Source: IDS-8 sp040902105 (GTDB lineage: Bacteria > Pseudomonadota > Gammaproteobacteria > Steroidobacterales > Woeseiaceae). From it: a stretch of 64,000 nucleotides of DNA. A program made the position numbers and the translations under genes. The stretch lies in NCBI GenBank assembly GCA_040902105.1, contig JBBDXW010000001.1, positions 124,001-188,000 of the forward strand. Direction: 5' to 3'. Below, piece after piece: positions 1 through 9,076 of the stretch. Under the pieces are notes generated by a model. It did no database searches. It saw only the letters and a program-made list of their open reading frames with translations, and was not told where the DNA came from. Numbering within the stretch: position 1 is the first letter of the stretch; each line of letters starts with the position of its first letter.

Positions 1-1143
1 CCGCGTATTCAGCCGCTCGACCGCTGCAATCCCCAGCTGAAGCAGCCGCGCATGCATTGCAGCGACGCGTTGCGAGGTTCGTTCCAGTTGACGCCCCGGA
101 GCACGGGCCAGAACCCGCGAGCAGATCTGGTCCAGAAGCCGTCCGCGGCGCGTGAAATCGTGCCGCATCGCGCCCGTCAGTGCCTTGCCGAGATCCCGCA
201 GGCGTTCCGACTGCTGCCGCACGCGAGCCGCGGGACTGCACTGGTTCAGCCGGCGACACCGCCAGTCGAGCGCCTGGGAGGTATTCTCGAGGCGGCGTCT
301 TATCTGCAGTGCGAGACGTGCCGACAGCGCGTCGAAGACACGCCGCCACTCGAGCTGGTCGGGGGTCACCCGTTCAGCAGCTCCCGAGGGTGTCGGCGCC
401 CGCACGTCTGCTACGTAATCCGCAATGGTGACGTCGATCTCGTGACCCACGCCGCTGACAATCGGGATCGGACAAACACTGATGGCGCGTGCCAGCGCTT
501 CATCGTTGAATGCCCACAGGTCCTCGAGCGAGCCGCCGCCGCGCCCGATGATCAGCACATCGCATTCGTTGCGCCGTGCAGCCAGGTCGAGCGCCGAGAC
601 CAGACCAGGCACGGCCGCGTCTCCCTGCACCGGGGAGGGGTAGATGACAACGGGGATTGCCGGAAAGCGGCGCCGCAAAACCGTCAGGATGTCGCGGATG
701 GCAGCACCGGTCGGGGAAGTGATGACCCCGATGCGGCACGGCAACACCGGCAACGGGCGTTTTCGCTCCGCGTCGAACAGTCCTTCGGCGGCGAGTTTCT
801 TCTTCAGCGCTTCGAAGCGCCGCTGCAACTCGCCTTGACCTGCGGGTTCGACCTGTTCGACGATAAACTGGTAATCGCCGCGGGCTTCATAGAGACTGAC
901 GCGCCCCAGCACGAGCATCCGCTCGCCGTCTTTGATCCGGGGGATGGGCGCGCGCTGTCGTTGCCGGAACCAGGCGCAACGGATCTGGGCCGTCTCGTCC
1001 TTCAGGCTGAAGTAGAAGTGGCCCGACGCCGGCCGCGCAAGGTTGGAGATCTCGCCCTGCACCCACAACCTGGCAATGCCGGCTTCCAGCAGCAAGCGCG
1101 CCTGCCGATTCAACTCGGTCACCGTAATCGCGGTATCTGCCAT
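1..1143 (-). CDS. xseA: Exodeoxyribonuclease VII large subunit (3' end cut by window)
   Basis: Catalytic subunit of exonuclease VII, which degrades single-stranded DNA with XseB. The minus-strand translation begins MADTAITVTELNRQ and has the N-terminal OB-fold signature (VQGEISN, then GHFYFSLKDE) and the core motifs GVITSPTGAAIRD and IIGRGGGSLEDLW, followed by SGVGHEIDVTIADYVAD and APTPSGAAE. 381 codons are visible and the frame is open at base 1, so the C terminus lies outside. The ATG at 1143 fits the family N terminus; an in-frame GTG lies 24 nt upstream. It diverges from guaB. Its partner xseB is about 51 kb away at 51902-52141. Confidence 0.95.
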   Translation of the reverse strand, partial: MADTAITVTELNRQARLLLEAGIARLWVQGEISNLARPASGHFYFSLKDETAQIRCAWFRQRQRAPIPRIKDGERMLVLGRVSLYEARGDYQFIVEQVEPAGQGELQRRFEALKKKLAAEGLFDAERKRPLPVLPCRIGVITSPTGAAIRDILTVLRRRFPAIPVVIYPSPVQGDAAVPGLVSALDLAARRNECDVLIIGRGGGSLEDLWAFNDEALARAISVCPIPIVSGVGHEIDVTIADYVADVRAPTPSGAAERVTPDQLEWRRVFDALSARLALQIRRRLENTSQALDWRCRRLNQCSPAARVRQQSERLRDLGKALTGAMRHDFTRRGRLLDQICSRVLARAPGRQLERTSQRVAAMHARLLQLGIAAVERLNTR

Positions 1144-1216
1144 GATTTGTCGAGGGATTTCCTGCACAACGGCAGTATAAGGGACGGACGCCCGCGAAGT
1201 GGGCCGACAATTGAGG

Positions 1217-1245
1217 TTTACCGGCATTTTGTCGCCGCGTACAAT
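1217..1245 (+). promoter_or_regulatory. Putative sigma70 promoter of guaB
   Basis: TTTACC (1217-1222) and TACAAT (1240-1245) are separated by exactly 17 bp, a good match to -35 and -10 boxes. They lie in the divergent gap between xseA and guaB, about 85 bp upstream of the guaB start. Inferred from sequence only. Confidence 0.5.
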
Positions 1246-1329
1246 TGACCGTTTAACCGGGCGAGCTGCCTCAAACGAGCAGCTGCTCCGGGTAACCGAC
1301 AATCGACCCATCCCGTATGCGTATTGCCA

Positions 1330-2799
1330 ATGCGAATTGCTAAGGAAGCACTGACATTCGACGATGTTCTTCTGCAACCCGACTATTCGGATGTGCTCCC
1401 ACGCGAAGTCGATCTGTCTACCAGACTCACGCCTGCAATCACCCTGAACATTCCGCTCATGTCGGCGGCGATGGATACGGTCACCGAGTCGCGCCTGGCC
1501 ATCTCCCTGGCGCAACAGGGCGGGATCGGCATCATCCACAAGAACATGAGCGCCGCGGAACAGACGCTACAGGTTTTAAAGGTCAAGAAATTCGAAAGCG
1601 GCATTGTGCGCGATCCGATCACGGTCGCCCCGAGCGCGACCATTCGCGAGGTCATCCAGCTGACCCGCTCGTTGAATATTTCCGGCGTTCCCGTTGTCGA
1701 AGGCAAGGAAACGCTCGGCATCGTGACGCATCGCGACCTTCGTTTCGAGACCAGGCTCGATGCGCCGGTATCCACTGTGATGACGCCGAAAGAGCGCCTC
1801 GTGACGGTTCGCGAAGGGGCCGATGACGACGAAGTATTGTCGCTGTTGCATCGCCACCGCATCGAAAAGGTCCTGGTCGTCTCCGAAAATTTCGAATTGC
1901 GCGGCATGATTACCGCCAAGGATTTTCAGAAGGCATCCGACTATCCGCGCGCATGCAAGGACAATAACGGCGCGCTCCGCGTCGGCGCAGCCGTCGGAAC
2001 CGGATTCGACGCAGACGATCGCGTCGCGTCACTGGTGCAGGCCGGCGTTGATGTGATCGTCGTCGACACCTCGCATGGATTTTCCAAAGGAGTCGTCGAA
2101 CGCGTGCGGAGAATCCGGAGTCAATTTCCGGATGTGCAACTAATTGCCGGCAATGTGGTGACCGCGGACGCGGCGCTTGCGCTGGCCGACGCCGGTGCGG
2201 ATGCAATCAAGGTTGGAATCGGACCGGGCTCGATCTGCACCACGCGGGTCATCGCGGGAGTGGGTGTGCCGCAGGTTTCCGCGGTTGCCGAAGTTGCAGC
2301 TGCTCTGAAAGATCGCGGCATCCCGTTGATCTCCGACGGCGGCATCCGCTATTCGGGTGACATCGCAAAAGCACTCGTTGCCGGCGCCTATGCGGTCATG
2401 ATCGGCGGCCTGTTCGCCGGCACGGAAGAATCGCCGGGCGAGGTAGAGTTGTACCAGGGACGTTCCTACAAGACCTATCGCGGCATGGGATCGGTCGGGG
2501 CCATGGGCCAGACGCACGGCTCCTCGGACCGGTATTTCCAGGACGCCACCGAGGAGCTCGAAAAGCTGGTACCCGAGGGCATCGAAGGCCGCGTGCCTTA
2601 CAAAGGAAGCGTGGTTGCGATCGTGCACCAGTTGATGGGGGGCGTACGTGCGGCGATGGGTTATACCGGCAGCCACAACATCGACGAGATGCGCACGCGT
2701 CCGAAGTTCGTGAAGATCACCAGCGCCGGCATGCGCGAGAGTCACGTGCACGACGTAACGATCACGAAAGAAGCGCCGAACTATCGCAGCAACAGTTGA
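1330..2799 (+). CDS. guaB: Inosine-5'-monophosphate dehydrogenase
   Basis: Oxidises IMP to XMP with NAD+, the first committed step of GMP synthesis. The 489-residue product starts MRIAKEALTFDDVLL, as in the enterobacterial enzyme. A tandem CBS (Bateman) insert occupies about residues 90-200. The catalytic-loop motif GPGSICTTR, with the active-site Cys near residue 303, is intact, as are SDGGIRYSGD and the flap YRGMGSVGAM. A TTG six bases upstream is an alternative start but gives only two extra residues. guaA follows after a 17-base gap, forming the usual guaBA operon. Confidence 0.97.
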   Translation: MRIAKEALTFDDVLLQPDYSDVLPREVDLSTRLTPAITLNIPLMSAAMDTVTESRLAISLAQQGGIGIIHKNMSAAEQTLQVLKVKKFESGIVRDPITVAPSATIREVIQLTRSLNISGVPVVEGKETLGIVTHRDLRFETRLDAPVSTVMTPKERLVTVREGADDDEVLSLLHRHRIEKVLVVSENFELRGMITAKDFQKASDYPRACKDNNGALRVGAAVGTGFDADDRVASLVQAGVDVIVVDTSHGFSKGVVERVRRIRSQFPDVQLIAGNVVTADAALALADAGADAIKVGIGPGSICTTRVIAGVGVPQVSAVAEVAAALKDRGIPLISDGGIRYSGDIAKALVAGAYAVMIGGLFAGTEESPGEVELYQGRSYKTYRGMGSVGAMGQTHGSSDRYFQDATEELEKLVPEGIEGRVPYKGSVVAIVHQLMGGVRAAMGYTGSHNIDEMRTRPKFVKITSAGMRESHVHDVTITKEAPNYRSNS

Positions 2800-2816
2800 C
2801 ACCAGCTTCCGGACAA

Positions 2817-4433
2817 ATGAACCAGGCAGCTAAACCGGCATCCGCCGAACAGGCCGATATCCACGCAGAGCGTGTCCTGATACTCGACTTCGGCAGCCAG
2901 TACACGCAACTGATCGCCCGCCGCGTACGAGAGTGCGGCGCGTATTCCGAGATTCATCCGTGGGATATGGACGACGAGGCATTGCGCGCATGGCAACCCA
3001 AGGGAATCGTACTTTCCGGCGGGCCGGAATCCGTCACCGTCGAAAAGCCGCCGCGCGTCTCACCGGCCGTATTCGAACTCGACGTGCCGGTGTTGGGAAT
3101 CTGCTACGGGATGCAGGCGCTTGCCGCGCAACTGGGCGGAAAAGTCGAGACGCACGCACATCGCGAGTTCGGTTACGCAGAAATCCGTGCCTCCGGCTCC
3201 ACGCTGCTCGAAGGACTGAGCGACGACGTGCACGATGCCGGGACCGGCTCCGCCGCGCCGTTATTGAAAGTCTGGATGAGTCACGGCGATCGTGTCGAGG
3301 TGGCGCCTCGAGGTTTTCGGGTTACCGCAAGCAGCGCGAATTCGCCGCTTGCTGCGATTGAAGATCCCGAACGTCACTATTACGGCCTCCAGTTTCACCC
3401 GGAAGTTACCCATACCCCGCAAGGCCAGGAAATCATCCGGCGTTTTGTACGTGACATCTGCGGCTGTTCGGGCGACTGGACCCCGGACAACATCGTCGAG
3501 AACGCGATTGACGAGGTGCGCCGCAAAGTCGGCCACGGCAAGGTGCTGCTCGGACTATCCGGCGGAGTGGACTCGTCGGTGGTCGCAGCGCTTCTGCATA
3601 AGGCCATCGGCGGCCGGCTCGTGTGTGTGTTCGTCGATCACGGCTTATTGCGCCTTGGGGAAGGCGATCAGGTCATGGAGACCTTCGCGGAGCATCTGGG
3701 CGTCAATGTGATTCGGGTCGACGCCGCCGACCGGTTTTTCGCGGCCCTGGCCGGCGTGACCGACCCGGAAGAAAAACGCAAGGTCATCGGCAGGCTGTTC
3801 GTCGAAGTGTTCGAAGAGCAAGCGCTGAAGCTCGAGGATATCGACTGGCTTGCGCAGGGCACGATCTATCCGGACGTAATCGAATCTGCCGGGGCGTCAA
3901 CCGGCAAGGCGCACGTCATCAAGTCGCATCACAATGTCGGCGGCCTGCCGGATGGGATGCGCATGAAGCTCGTCGAGCCGCTGCGCGAACTGTTCAAGGA
4001 CGAAGTGAGAAAAGTCGGGCTGGAGCTCGGGCTCCCGGAAGAAATCGTGCAGCGCCATCCGTTTCCCGGACCGGGACTCGGCGTTCGTGTGCTGGGCGAA
4101 GTTCGTCCGGAGTTTGTGCAGCTGCTGCAACGCGCCGATCGCATTTTTATTGACGAGCTGCGGAAGAACGACCTGTACGACAAGACCAGCCAGGCTTTTG
4201 CCGTATTCCTGCCGGTTCGTTCCGTCGGTGTCATGGGCGACGGCCGGCGCTACGATTATGTCGTCGCGTTGCGCGCGGTCGAGACGGTCGACTTCATGAC
4301 CGCGCGCTGGGCGCGGCTGCCGTACGAATTTCTCGAACTTGTGTCGCTCAGGATCATCAACGAGGTCGACGGCATTTCGCGCGTAACCTACGACATTTCA
4401 GGGAAGCCTCCCGCGACAATCGAATGGGAATGA
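2817..4433 (+). CDS. guaA: GMP synthase (glutamine-hydrolysing)
   Basis: Converts XMP to GMP using ATP and glutamine ammonia. The N-terminal class I amidotransferase domain shows ILDFGSQYTQLIARR and GICYGMQ (nucleophile Cys96) and the QFHPEVTH His/Glu pair. The ATP-pyrophosphatase P-loop LGLSGGVDSSV follows near residue 240, and the C-terminal dimerisation domain contains FPGPGLGVR. Length is 538 residues with the ATG at 2817 (GGAC just upstream); an in-frame TTG at 2796 overlaps the guaB stop. Second gene of the guaBA operon; its 3' end overlaps tadA by 10 nt. Confidence 0.97.
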   Translation: MNQAAKPASAEQADIHAERVLILDFGSQYTQLIARRVRECGAYSEIHPWDMDDEALRAWQPKGIVLSGGPESVTVEKPPRVSPAVFELDVPVLGICYGMQALAAQLGGKVETHAHREFGYAEIRASGSTLLEGLSDDVHDAGTGSAAPLLKVWMSHGDRVEVAPRGFRVTASSANSPLAAIEDPERHYYGLQFHPEVTHTPQGQEIIRRFVRDICGCSGDWTPDNIVENAIDEVRRKVGHGKVLLGLSGGVDSSVVAALLHKAIGGRLVCVFVDHGLLRLGEGDQVMETFAEHLGVNVIRVDAADRFFAALAGVTDPEEKRKVIGRLFVEVFEEQALKLEDIDWLAQGTIYPDVIESAGASTGKAHVIKSHHNVGGLPDGMRMKLVEPLRELFKDEVRKVGLELGLPEEIVQRHPFPGPGLGVRVLGEVRPEFVQLLQRADRIFIDELRKNDLYDKTSQAFAVFLPVRSVGVMGDGRRYDYVVALRAVETVDFMTARWARLPYEFLELVSLRIINEVDGISRVTYDISGKPPATIEWE

Positions 4434-4897
4434 CGAAGGGATGGTCCGAGTCGGACCTGCGCTTCATGCGCGCGGCGATCGAGAAGGCGGCCGAGGCGTT
4501 GCCCGCGGGCGAAGTGCCGGTCGGCGCGGTCGTTGTGATTGCCGACCGGATCGCCGGCAGCGGACACAACCGAAGCATCAGGGACTGCGACCCGACAGCT
4601 CATGCGGAAATCATCGCATTGCGGCAGGCGGCTCAGTCGATCGGCAACTACCGCATCATCGATGCGACCGCTTACGTCACCCTCGAACCCTGTCCGATGT
4701 GCATCGGCGCCATGCTGCACGCGCGCATCGGACGCCTCGTGTTCGGTGCATACGACCCGAAGGCGGGCGCGGCGGGCAGTGTTGTCGATTTGTGCAACGA
4801 TCGACGGCTCAATCATCGCATCGAAGTAAACGGCGGCCTGCTCGCCGCCGAGTGCCGTAATTTGCTGACGGGTTTTTTCTCTGCAAAGCGCCGTTGA
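4424..4897 (+). CDS. tadA: tRNA(adenine34) deaminase TadA
   Basis: Deaminates the wobble adenosine of tRNA-Arg to inosine. The 157-residue protein has the cytidine/adenosine deaminase zinc motifs: HAE (H60, E62) and PCPMC (C90, C93), with LEPCPMCIGAMLHARI typical of TadA. The start overlaps the end of guaA by 10 nt; a second ATG at 4430 is equally possible. The overlap suggests co-transcription with guaBA. Confidence 0.95.
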   Translation: MGMTKGWSESDLRFMRAAIEKAAEALPAGEVPVGAVVVIADRIAGSGHNRSIRDCDPTAHAEIIALRQAAQSIGNYRIIDATAYVTLEPCPMCIGAMLHARIGRLVFGAYDPKAGAAGSVVDLCNDRRLNHRIEVNGGLLAAECRNLLTGFFSAKRR

Positions 4898-4951
4898 TCG
4901 CGACAGAAGCCGTTCGTGGACGGAAAGGGGAGACCGGTGATTTTTGGCGCG

Positions 4952-4979
4952 GATCGCCCGCTCTCGCGGGCTCCAACAA
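4952..4979. repeat. Family A REP-like hairpin (copy A1)
   Basis: Contains GATCGCCCGC-N-GCGGGCTCCAAC, a short palindromic element repeated in at least five other intergenic sites here (near 30543, 50391, 52238, 54847 and 57111). It lies between the convergent tadA and mltF genes, where it could act as a terminator. Two direct GTGATCGAAACGCCG repeats follow. Confidence 0.75.
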
Positions 4980-5019
4980 CGGTGATCGAAACGCCGGCGG
5001 GTGATCGAAACGCCGTTGC

Positions 5020-6480
5020 CTAATCGTTGCTGGCGATCTCGATCGGACCGGGGTTTTCGATCTCACCTTCAAATTCGCGGCCCGTATCCTCGCGTTCCTC
5101 GTTGGTCGTTATCCAGCGCAGGATGTTGTAGTAATTGCGAATGTTGTTGACGTAAAGGACCGGTTCCCAGCCGCGCGCGTAGCCGTGTTTGACGCGCGAA
5201 TACCAGCGCTCTTTCGCCAGCAGCGGCAAAGTCTTGCTGACGTCTACCCAGGCGTCCGGGTCGCCGCCCTGCCATTCGACAATCTGGCGCGCATCGAGCA
5301 GGTGATGGAAGCCGACGTTGTATGCGGCGAGCGCCATCCAGGTGCGGTCCGGCTCATCGACGGTATCGGGAATGCGCTCCGTCTGGCGTGCATAAAACTC
5401 GGCGCCGCCGAAGATGCTGCTTTCGGGGTCCAGGCGGTCTTCGATCTCGAGATAGTCGGCCGTTGCCTGCGTCAGCATCATGATGCCGCGTACGCCGGTC
5501 GGCGAGATCGCCTGCGAGCGCCAGTGTGATTCCTGGTAGCCGATGGCCGCAAGCAAGCGCCAATCCACGCCGTGCGCATTGCCGGCCTCCTCGAACACCT
5601 GCCGAAAGCGTGGCAGCCGGCTATCGAAATGCCGTACGAACGCGCGCGTGCCGACATAGTCGAACTGCTCGGTGTGGCCGTAGTAACGGTCGTGCACCTG
5701 TGCGAGCAGGCCTTCGCGGCCCGCGTCGATCAGGTATTCATCGGCGCGCCGCAACAGGCTGTCGCCGTCGTCCTTGCGGAACGCCCAGGCAATCGGGCCT
5801 GCGGTCTCGAGGTCGAGGGCGACCCGGAGTTCGGGATAAAAATGCCGCTGAATATTGAAATCGGTGCTGTCGGCGACCGTGTAATCGAGTTCGCCGGAGG
5901 CAACCTTCTCGAGCAGATCGACGACCTCGACGTCGGCGTTCTCCGACCACTCGAGTCCGGGGTAAATATCGCTGAGCGACGCCAGCATGTCGGCATGGCT
6001 GCTGCCGGCGACCACCTCGATCAAGCGCCCTGCCGCCTGTTCGATCGATCTGGGCCTGCCCTTGCCAAGCTTGTAGATGAGATGCATGTCGACCGAGTTG
6101 TACGGGTGACCGAAGCTCGCAAAATCGCGTCGCGAGTTCGTCAAAGACAGGCCGGCCGCCGCAATATGGGCTTCGCCCGATGTCAGGCGCGGCATAATCT
6201 CCGACACGCTGTCGACCGTTTCGATGACCAGCGTTACTCCGAGTTCATCGGTGAATCCCTTGATCAGATCGAATTCCGGTCCTGTGGGGCCGTCCGAGCC
6301 GACGAAATACGTGGTCGGCGAGTTGCGCGTCACGACACGGAGCTGACCCAGTTCCAGAACCTGGTCGAGTAACGGTGGCGTTGACGAACAGGTGCCGAGG
6401 AGCGCGGCCAACAACGTGTAGATGAACAGTCGCAAATCACGTCTCCGCAGTGTGATGCCAGCGCACTGGCACGGGATCAC
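5020..6480 (-). CDS. mltF: Membrane-bound lytic murein transglycosylase F
   Basis: Cleaves peptidoglycan glycan strands to 1,6-anhydromuropeptides at the outer membrane. The 486-residue product has a hydrophobic N terminus with a marginal lipobox (LLGTC, Cys31). A periplasmic solute-binding (SBP_bac_3-like) domain covers about residues 45-265. A C-terminal SLT domain carries the catalytic Glu317 in GYQESHW, then GVRGIMMLT and AAYNVG. This two-domain order is characteristic of MltF. The first codon is GTG; a TTG at 6435 just before the hydrophobic segment is an alternative. It is convergent with tadA. Confidence 0.92.
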   Translation of the reverse strand: MIPCQCAGITLRRRDLRLFIYTLLAALLGTCSSTPPLLDQVLELGQLRVVTRNSPTTYFVGSDGPTGPEFDLIKGFTDELGVTLVIETVDSVSEIMPRLTSGEAHIAAAGLSLTNSRRDFASFGHPYNSVDMHLIYKLGKGRPRSIEQAAGRLIEVVAGSSHADMLASLSDIYPGLEWSENADVEVVDLLEKVASGELDYTVADSTDFNIQRHFYPELRVALDLETAGPIAWAFRKDDGDSLLRRADEYLIDAGREGLLAQVHDRYYGHTEQFDYVGTRAFVRHFDSRLPRFRQVFEEAGNAHGVDWRLLAAIGYQESHWRSQAISPTGVRGIMMLTQATADYLEIEDRLDPESSIFGGAEFYARQTERIPDTVDEPDRTWMALAAYNVGFHHLLDARQIVEWQGGDPDAWVDVSKTLPLLAKERWYSRVKHGYARGWEPVLYVNNIRNYYNILRWITTNEEREDTGREFEGEIENPGPIEIASND

Positions 6481-7059
6481 TCTTTCCGGCCGGCCTCTCG
6501 GTCCCCGTAGTCAGAATGAAGCTGTCTGCGGACGGCAGGTCCCGAGTCCTTTGCGCAGTCCCCCTGGTTCTGAACCAGGGGCGGGGACCCGTCCGCGAGA
6601 CCTATAGGCTACCTCAGACCGGTGCCTAAAACAGCGCCTTTGGACGTAACGCGTGTCCATTTTGTGACCCGCGTTCACCTGGAATTCTTCCATAATCAGC
6701 GGCGCCGGCCCGGGATCTGGACGCGAACTCACGGGAAATCGCTCAACAAAAAGCCGTCCGAGCGGTATTTCGCCTAAAATTATTATGAATAACAGAGAGT
6801 TAAGATCGCCGGGGAATGGCCGCCGGCATTATGTTCGGGCAGGGCGCGTCCGCGGACTGCATGGGGTGCTCGTTGGGCACCTTTTGAACCTCGAAGGGTG
6901 CAGGTCATGCGCAATGGCGGGGAGCTGATCGACCCCGGCATTTCGCTCAGCGGCAGCGCGACGTCGCCGGGAGAAATCGAAGTAGCACAGGTTCAGTAGT
7001 AGACTCCGCCACGCGTGAGTTCGTAGCTACAGCGACGCGAATGAAATCCGATACATGTT
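6481..7059. other. Gene-less interval between mltF and tRNA-Ser
   Basis: Apart from the inverted repeat at 6524-6601, I see no supported gene. It holds an AT-rich patch around 6775-6800 that could contain promoter elements for the tRNA or for mltF. A 47-codon ORF from 6785 has no recognisable features. Confidence 0.5.
6524..6601. repeat. Long imperfect inverted repeat upstream of mltF
   Basis: Outer arms GTCTGCGGACGG (6524-6535) and CCGTCCGCGAGAC (6589-6601) enclose a perfect inner hairpin, CCCCTGGTTC (6561-6570) with GAACCAGGGG (6572-6581). It lies 40-120 bp upstream of the mltF start. It may be another intergenic hairpin element or a structured leader; I saw no second copy in this window. 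Confidence 0.55.
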
Positions 7060-7151
<92 letters not shown>

Positions 7152-7297
7152 CCATCAATAGAATCAGGAATTTACATGAGGTTTAAGGTTTTCCCCACAT
7201 AGGTACCGCCATTGCCCTTGCCGTTTCCGCAAGAGGGCGCCCGAGCTTCATCAGAGCCCGGACGCCCGCCCATCAGCGAACTGCAAGGAGTCCGACA

Positions 7298-8155
7298 ATG
7301 GACAGCAAAGACGATAGCACGACCCCGGCAGAAAGCCGGTCATTCCTGATCGAAGACAGCCGCCGCGACACCGCGGAGAATTGCCAGAGCATCCTTTCCC
7401 TCTTGCGGTATGTCGACGATGAGATATCAGCCGAAGCCGAAGTAGGCCGCGACCTTCTCATGCGTGAGGCGATTGCGGTCATCGGCTACCTGGGCCAAGT
7501 GAAGGTCGAGAAACTGAACGAGACGGACGAAGCGCGCGTCCTGCGCGAACAGATCGCTGACAGTATCCTCGACCGCGCCCGCCGACACGGCTTCACGGTC
7601 ACGACAAGCGACGGAGAATTTCCGTTTCAGTTGGTCGGCCCGAAAGTGACCGTCGAAGGATTGGCGGAACAGGTCGCAGAACTCCACGGTGCGGTACCGC
7701 CTCGCCCGGACCGGCCTCAGACGACGCACGAAATGATTCGCGATCTGTGCCGCGGCATTCGCCGGTCCGCGAAACAAGCCGACAAGGCAATCGCCGATGA
7801 CGACTTGAGCGTGCGGATGGTCAGCGTTGGAAAGGCGACCGAGGTAATCGAGCACCTAATCTGCAATCTCGTGGACCCGCAGACCACAACGGCAACGGCC
7901 AATCCCGAGGCGCTGGCGATTCTCGAACGCTTCGAGCGTGCCTGTTCGCAGAAAACCGCGAAGGCATGCGCTGACAGGCTTCGCGCCTTCAACTGGGACG
8001 CGTCAGAGAACATAGGCGTACCGGATGATGCGCCGCTCGAGGATCGGTTCACGGTCACCAGGACGTGGACGCTCAAGGGTCTGCGGGATCACCTTGCACG
8101 TGAGATGTTCCTCGAAAGCCTGTTGCCGGACGAGTCGGCAGGCGGTGCAGCGTGA
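7298..8155 (+). CDS. Unknown island protein, 285 aa
   Basis: First gene of the rightward left-arm operon, with a clear ribosome binding site (AAGGAG, 7 nt before ATG). The product is charged and apparently cytosolic, without signal peptide or membrane segment, and rich in predicted helix (for example residues 30-110 and 140-200). I do not recognise the family. Its stop overlaps the next start as GTGA, implying translational coupling. In the excised circle it would be the first gene facing away from the integrase across attP, a position often used for regulation or replication genes; that role is only a guess. Confidence 0.75.
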   Translation: MDSKDDSTTPAESRSFLIEDSRRDTAENCQSILSLLRYVDDEISAEAEVGRDLLMREAIAVIGYLGQVKVEKLNETDEARVLREQIADSILDRARRHGFTVTTSDGEFPFQLVGPKVTVEGLAEQVAELHGAVPPRPDRPQTTHEMIRDLCRGIRRSAKQADKAIADDDLSVRMVSVGKATEVIEHLICNLVDPQTTTATANPEALAILERFERACSQKTAKACADRLRAFNWDASENIGVPDDAPLEDRFTVTRTWTLKGLRDHLAREMFLESLLPDESAGGAA

Positions 8156-8376
8156 GACTCTCATCACGTGAATGGCTGCCCCACCTCGCGGGCCTCGGGC
8201 CGGACGACTTGCGACGCATCAGCCGCCTCGTTGACTTACTGGTCGTCGCAGACCCCGCCACCAAGGAAACGGCGTTGACGATGCTCGACGCGCGACCGGA
8301 AGCGGAAACTGCGCAGGAAGCCAGGGATCGGGCGGACGGCGTCATCGAATACCTTCAAGCAGGCGGCGCGGCATGA
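8152..8376 (+). CDS. Unknown small island protein, 74 aa
   Basis: Starts with GTG overlapping the previous stop (GTGA) and ends overlapping the next start (ATGA). These tight couplings are the main evidence that it is a gene. The product is helical with a hydrophobic stretch LVDLLVVADPA but no clear membrane span. No family recognised. Confidence 0.65.
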   Translation: MRLSSREWLPHLAGLGPDDLRRISRLVDLLVVADPATKETALTMLDARPEAETAQEARDRADGVIEYLQAGGAA

Positions 8377-8621
8377 CGACGTTCATTGTGCTGATGGCGC
8401 TGAACAGCATGATCTTCTCGGCGCTGGTGTTCCGCTTCGCCTGGGTCACGAACGGCCAGAGCTGGCGGAATTGCCGCGCAGCCCTGCGCCGTGACTGGCC
8501 AACCGCGCTCATAATGGCGGTGTTCGGCTTCGCTTGCCTCCTGCTGATTCCAGCGGTCCTCGGGTTTTTCTGGATCAAGGATTCGGCCTTCGATCTGAAA
8601 GAGAAAGGCGTCCCGGCATGA
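8373..8621 (+). CDS. Small membrane protein, 82 aa
   Basis: Two hydrophobic segments are visible: an N-terminal one of about residues 3-22 (FIVLMALNSMIFSALVFRFA) and a second of about 45-68 (IMAVFGFACLLLIPAVLGFF). They predict a two-pass inner-membrane protein. It is coupled to both neighbours by ATGA overlaps. Function unknown; membrane proteins in such island operons can be superinfection-exclusion factors, but nothing here proves it. Confidence 0.65.
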   Translation: MTTFIVLMALNSMIFSALVFRFAWVTNGQSWRNCRAALRRDWPTALIMAVFGFACLLLIPAVLGFFWIKDSAFDLKEKGVPA

Positions 8622-9007
8622 GGCTGTTCAAACCCGGCGGCATCCCCGAGCTGAACGACATCAGCGCCGAGCTGATAGCGGAAATCTGCCGTGTTACGTC
8701 CAGAACAGCCCGCAGATGGAAACGCGGCGAGTATCCGCCATTCACCGCTTTGAAGGTCATACAACTGTACAAGGAAGGAGAACTCGGCGAGATCGACCTC
8801 AAGTGGGCGCATTGGCGACTTAAGGGAGGGCTGCTTGTCTCACCGGACGGGCAGCAGTTCACGCCCGGCGACGTGATGTCGATTCAGTGGCTTCGAATGC
8901 AGATTCAAAGCTATCAACGTGATCAGAGATTCATTCTGCAATCGGATTGGATCGACCAAAAATGGAGACCAGCGCCAGAGCAGGAGGAAAGCCGCGCGAG
9001 CGCCTGA
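8618..9007 (+). CDS. Phage-associated DUF3653-like protein
   Basis: 129-residue product starting MRLFKPGGIPELNDIS. The start is set by the ATGA overlap with the preceding gene. The segment VTSRTARRWKRGEYPPFTAL resembles the helix-turn-helix of DUF3653 phage proteins (assigned from memory of the family). The rest is basic and tryptophan-rich. Last gene of the left-arm operon; a terminator hairpin follows 25 bp after the stop. It may regulate the operon. Confidence 0.6.
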   Translation: MRLFKPGGIPELNDISAELIAEICRVTSRTARRWKRGEYPPFTALKVIQLYKEGELGEIDLKWAHWRLKGGLLVSPDGQQFTPGDVMSIQWLRMQIQSYQRDQRFILQSDWIDQKWRPAPEQEESRASA

Positions 9008-9031
9008 ACTCGCCCGCAATCCCGGACTCAG

Positions 9032-9059
9032 AGCCCTGCCTCAGCGCGGGGCTTTTTTT
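9032..9059 (+). terminator. Rho-independent terminator of the left-arm operon
   Basis: AGCCC and GGGCT arms around a GC-rich loop, followed directly by seven T residues, placed just after the DUF3653-like stop codon. Confidence 0.75.
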
Positions 9060-9076
9060 GTGGCAGACTTGTCCGC

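Noticed and set aside
52..1248. 398-codon plus-strand ORF opposite xseA
   Set aside because: It is antisense to a clear XseA reading frame, has no known motif and reflects GC-rich codon bias.
6785..6928. 47-codon ORF beginning MNNRELRSPG before tRNA-Ser
   Set aside because: No ribosome binding site, no homologue recognised, composition like random GC-rich sequence.
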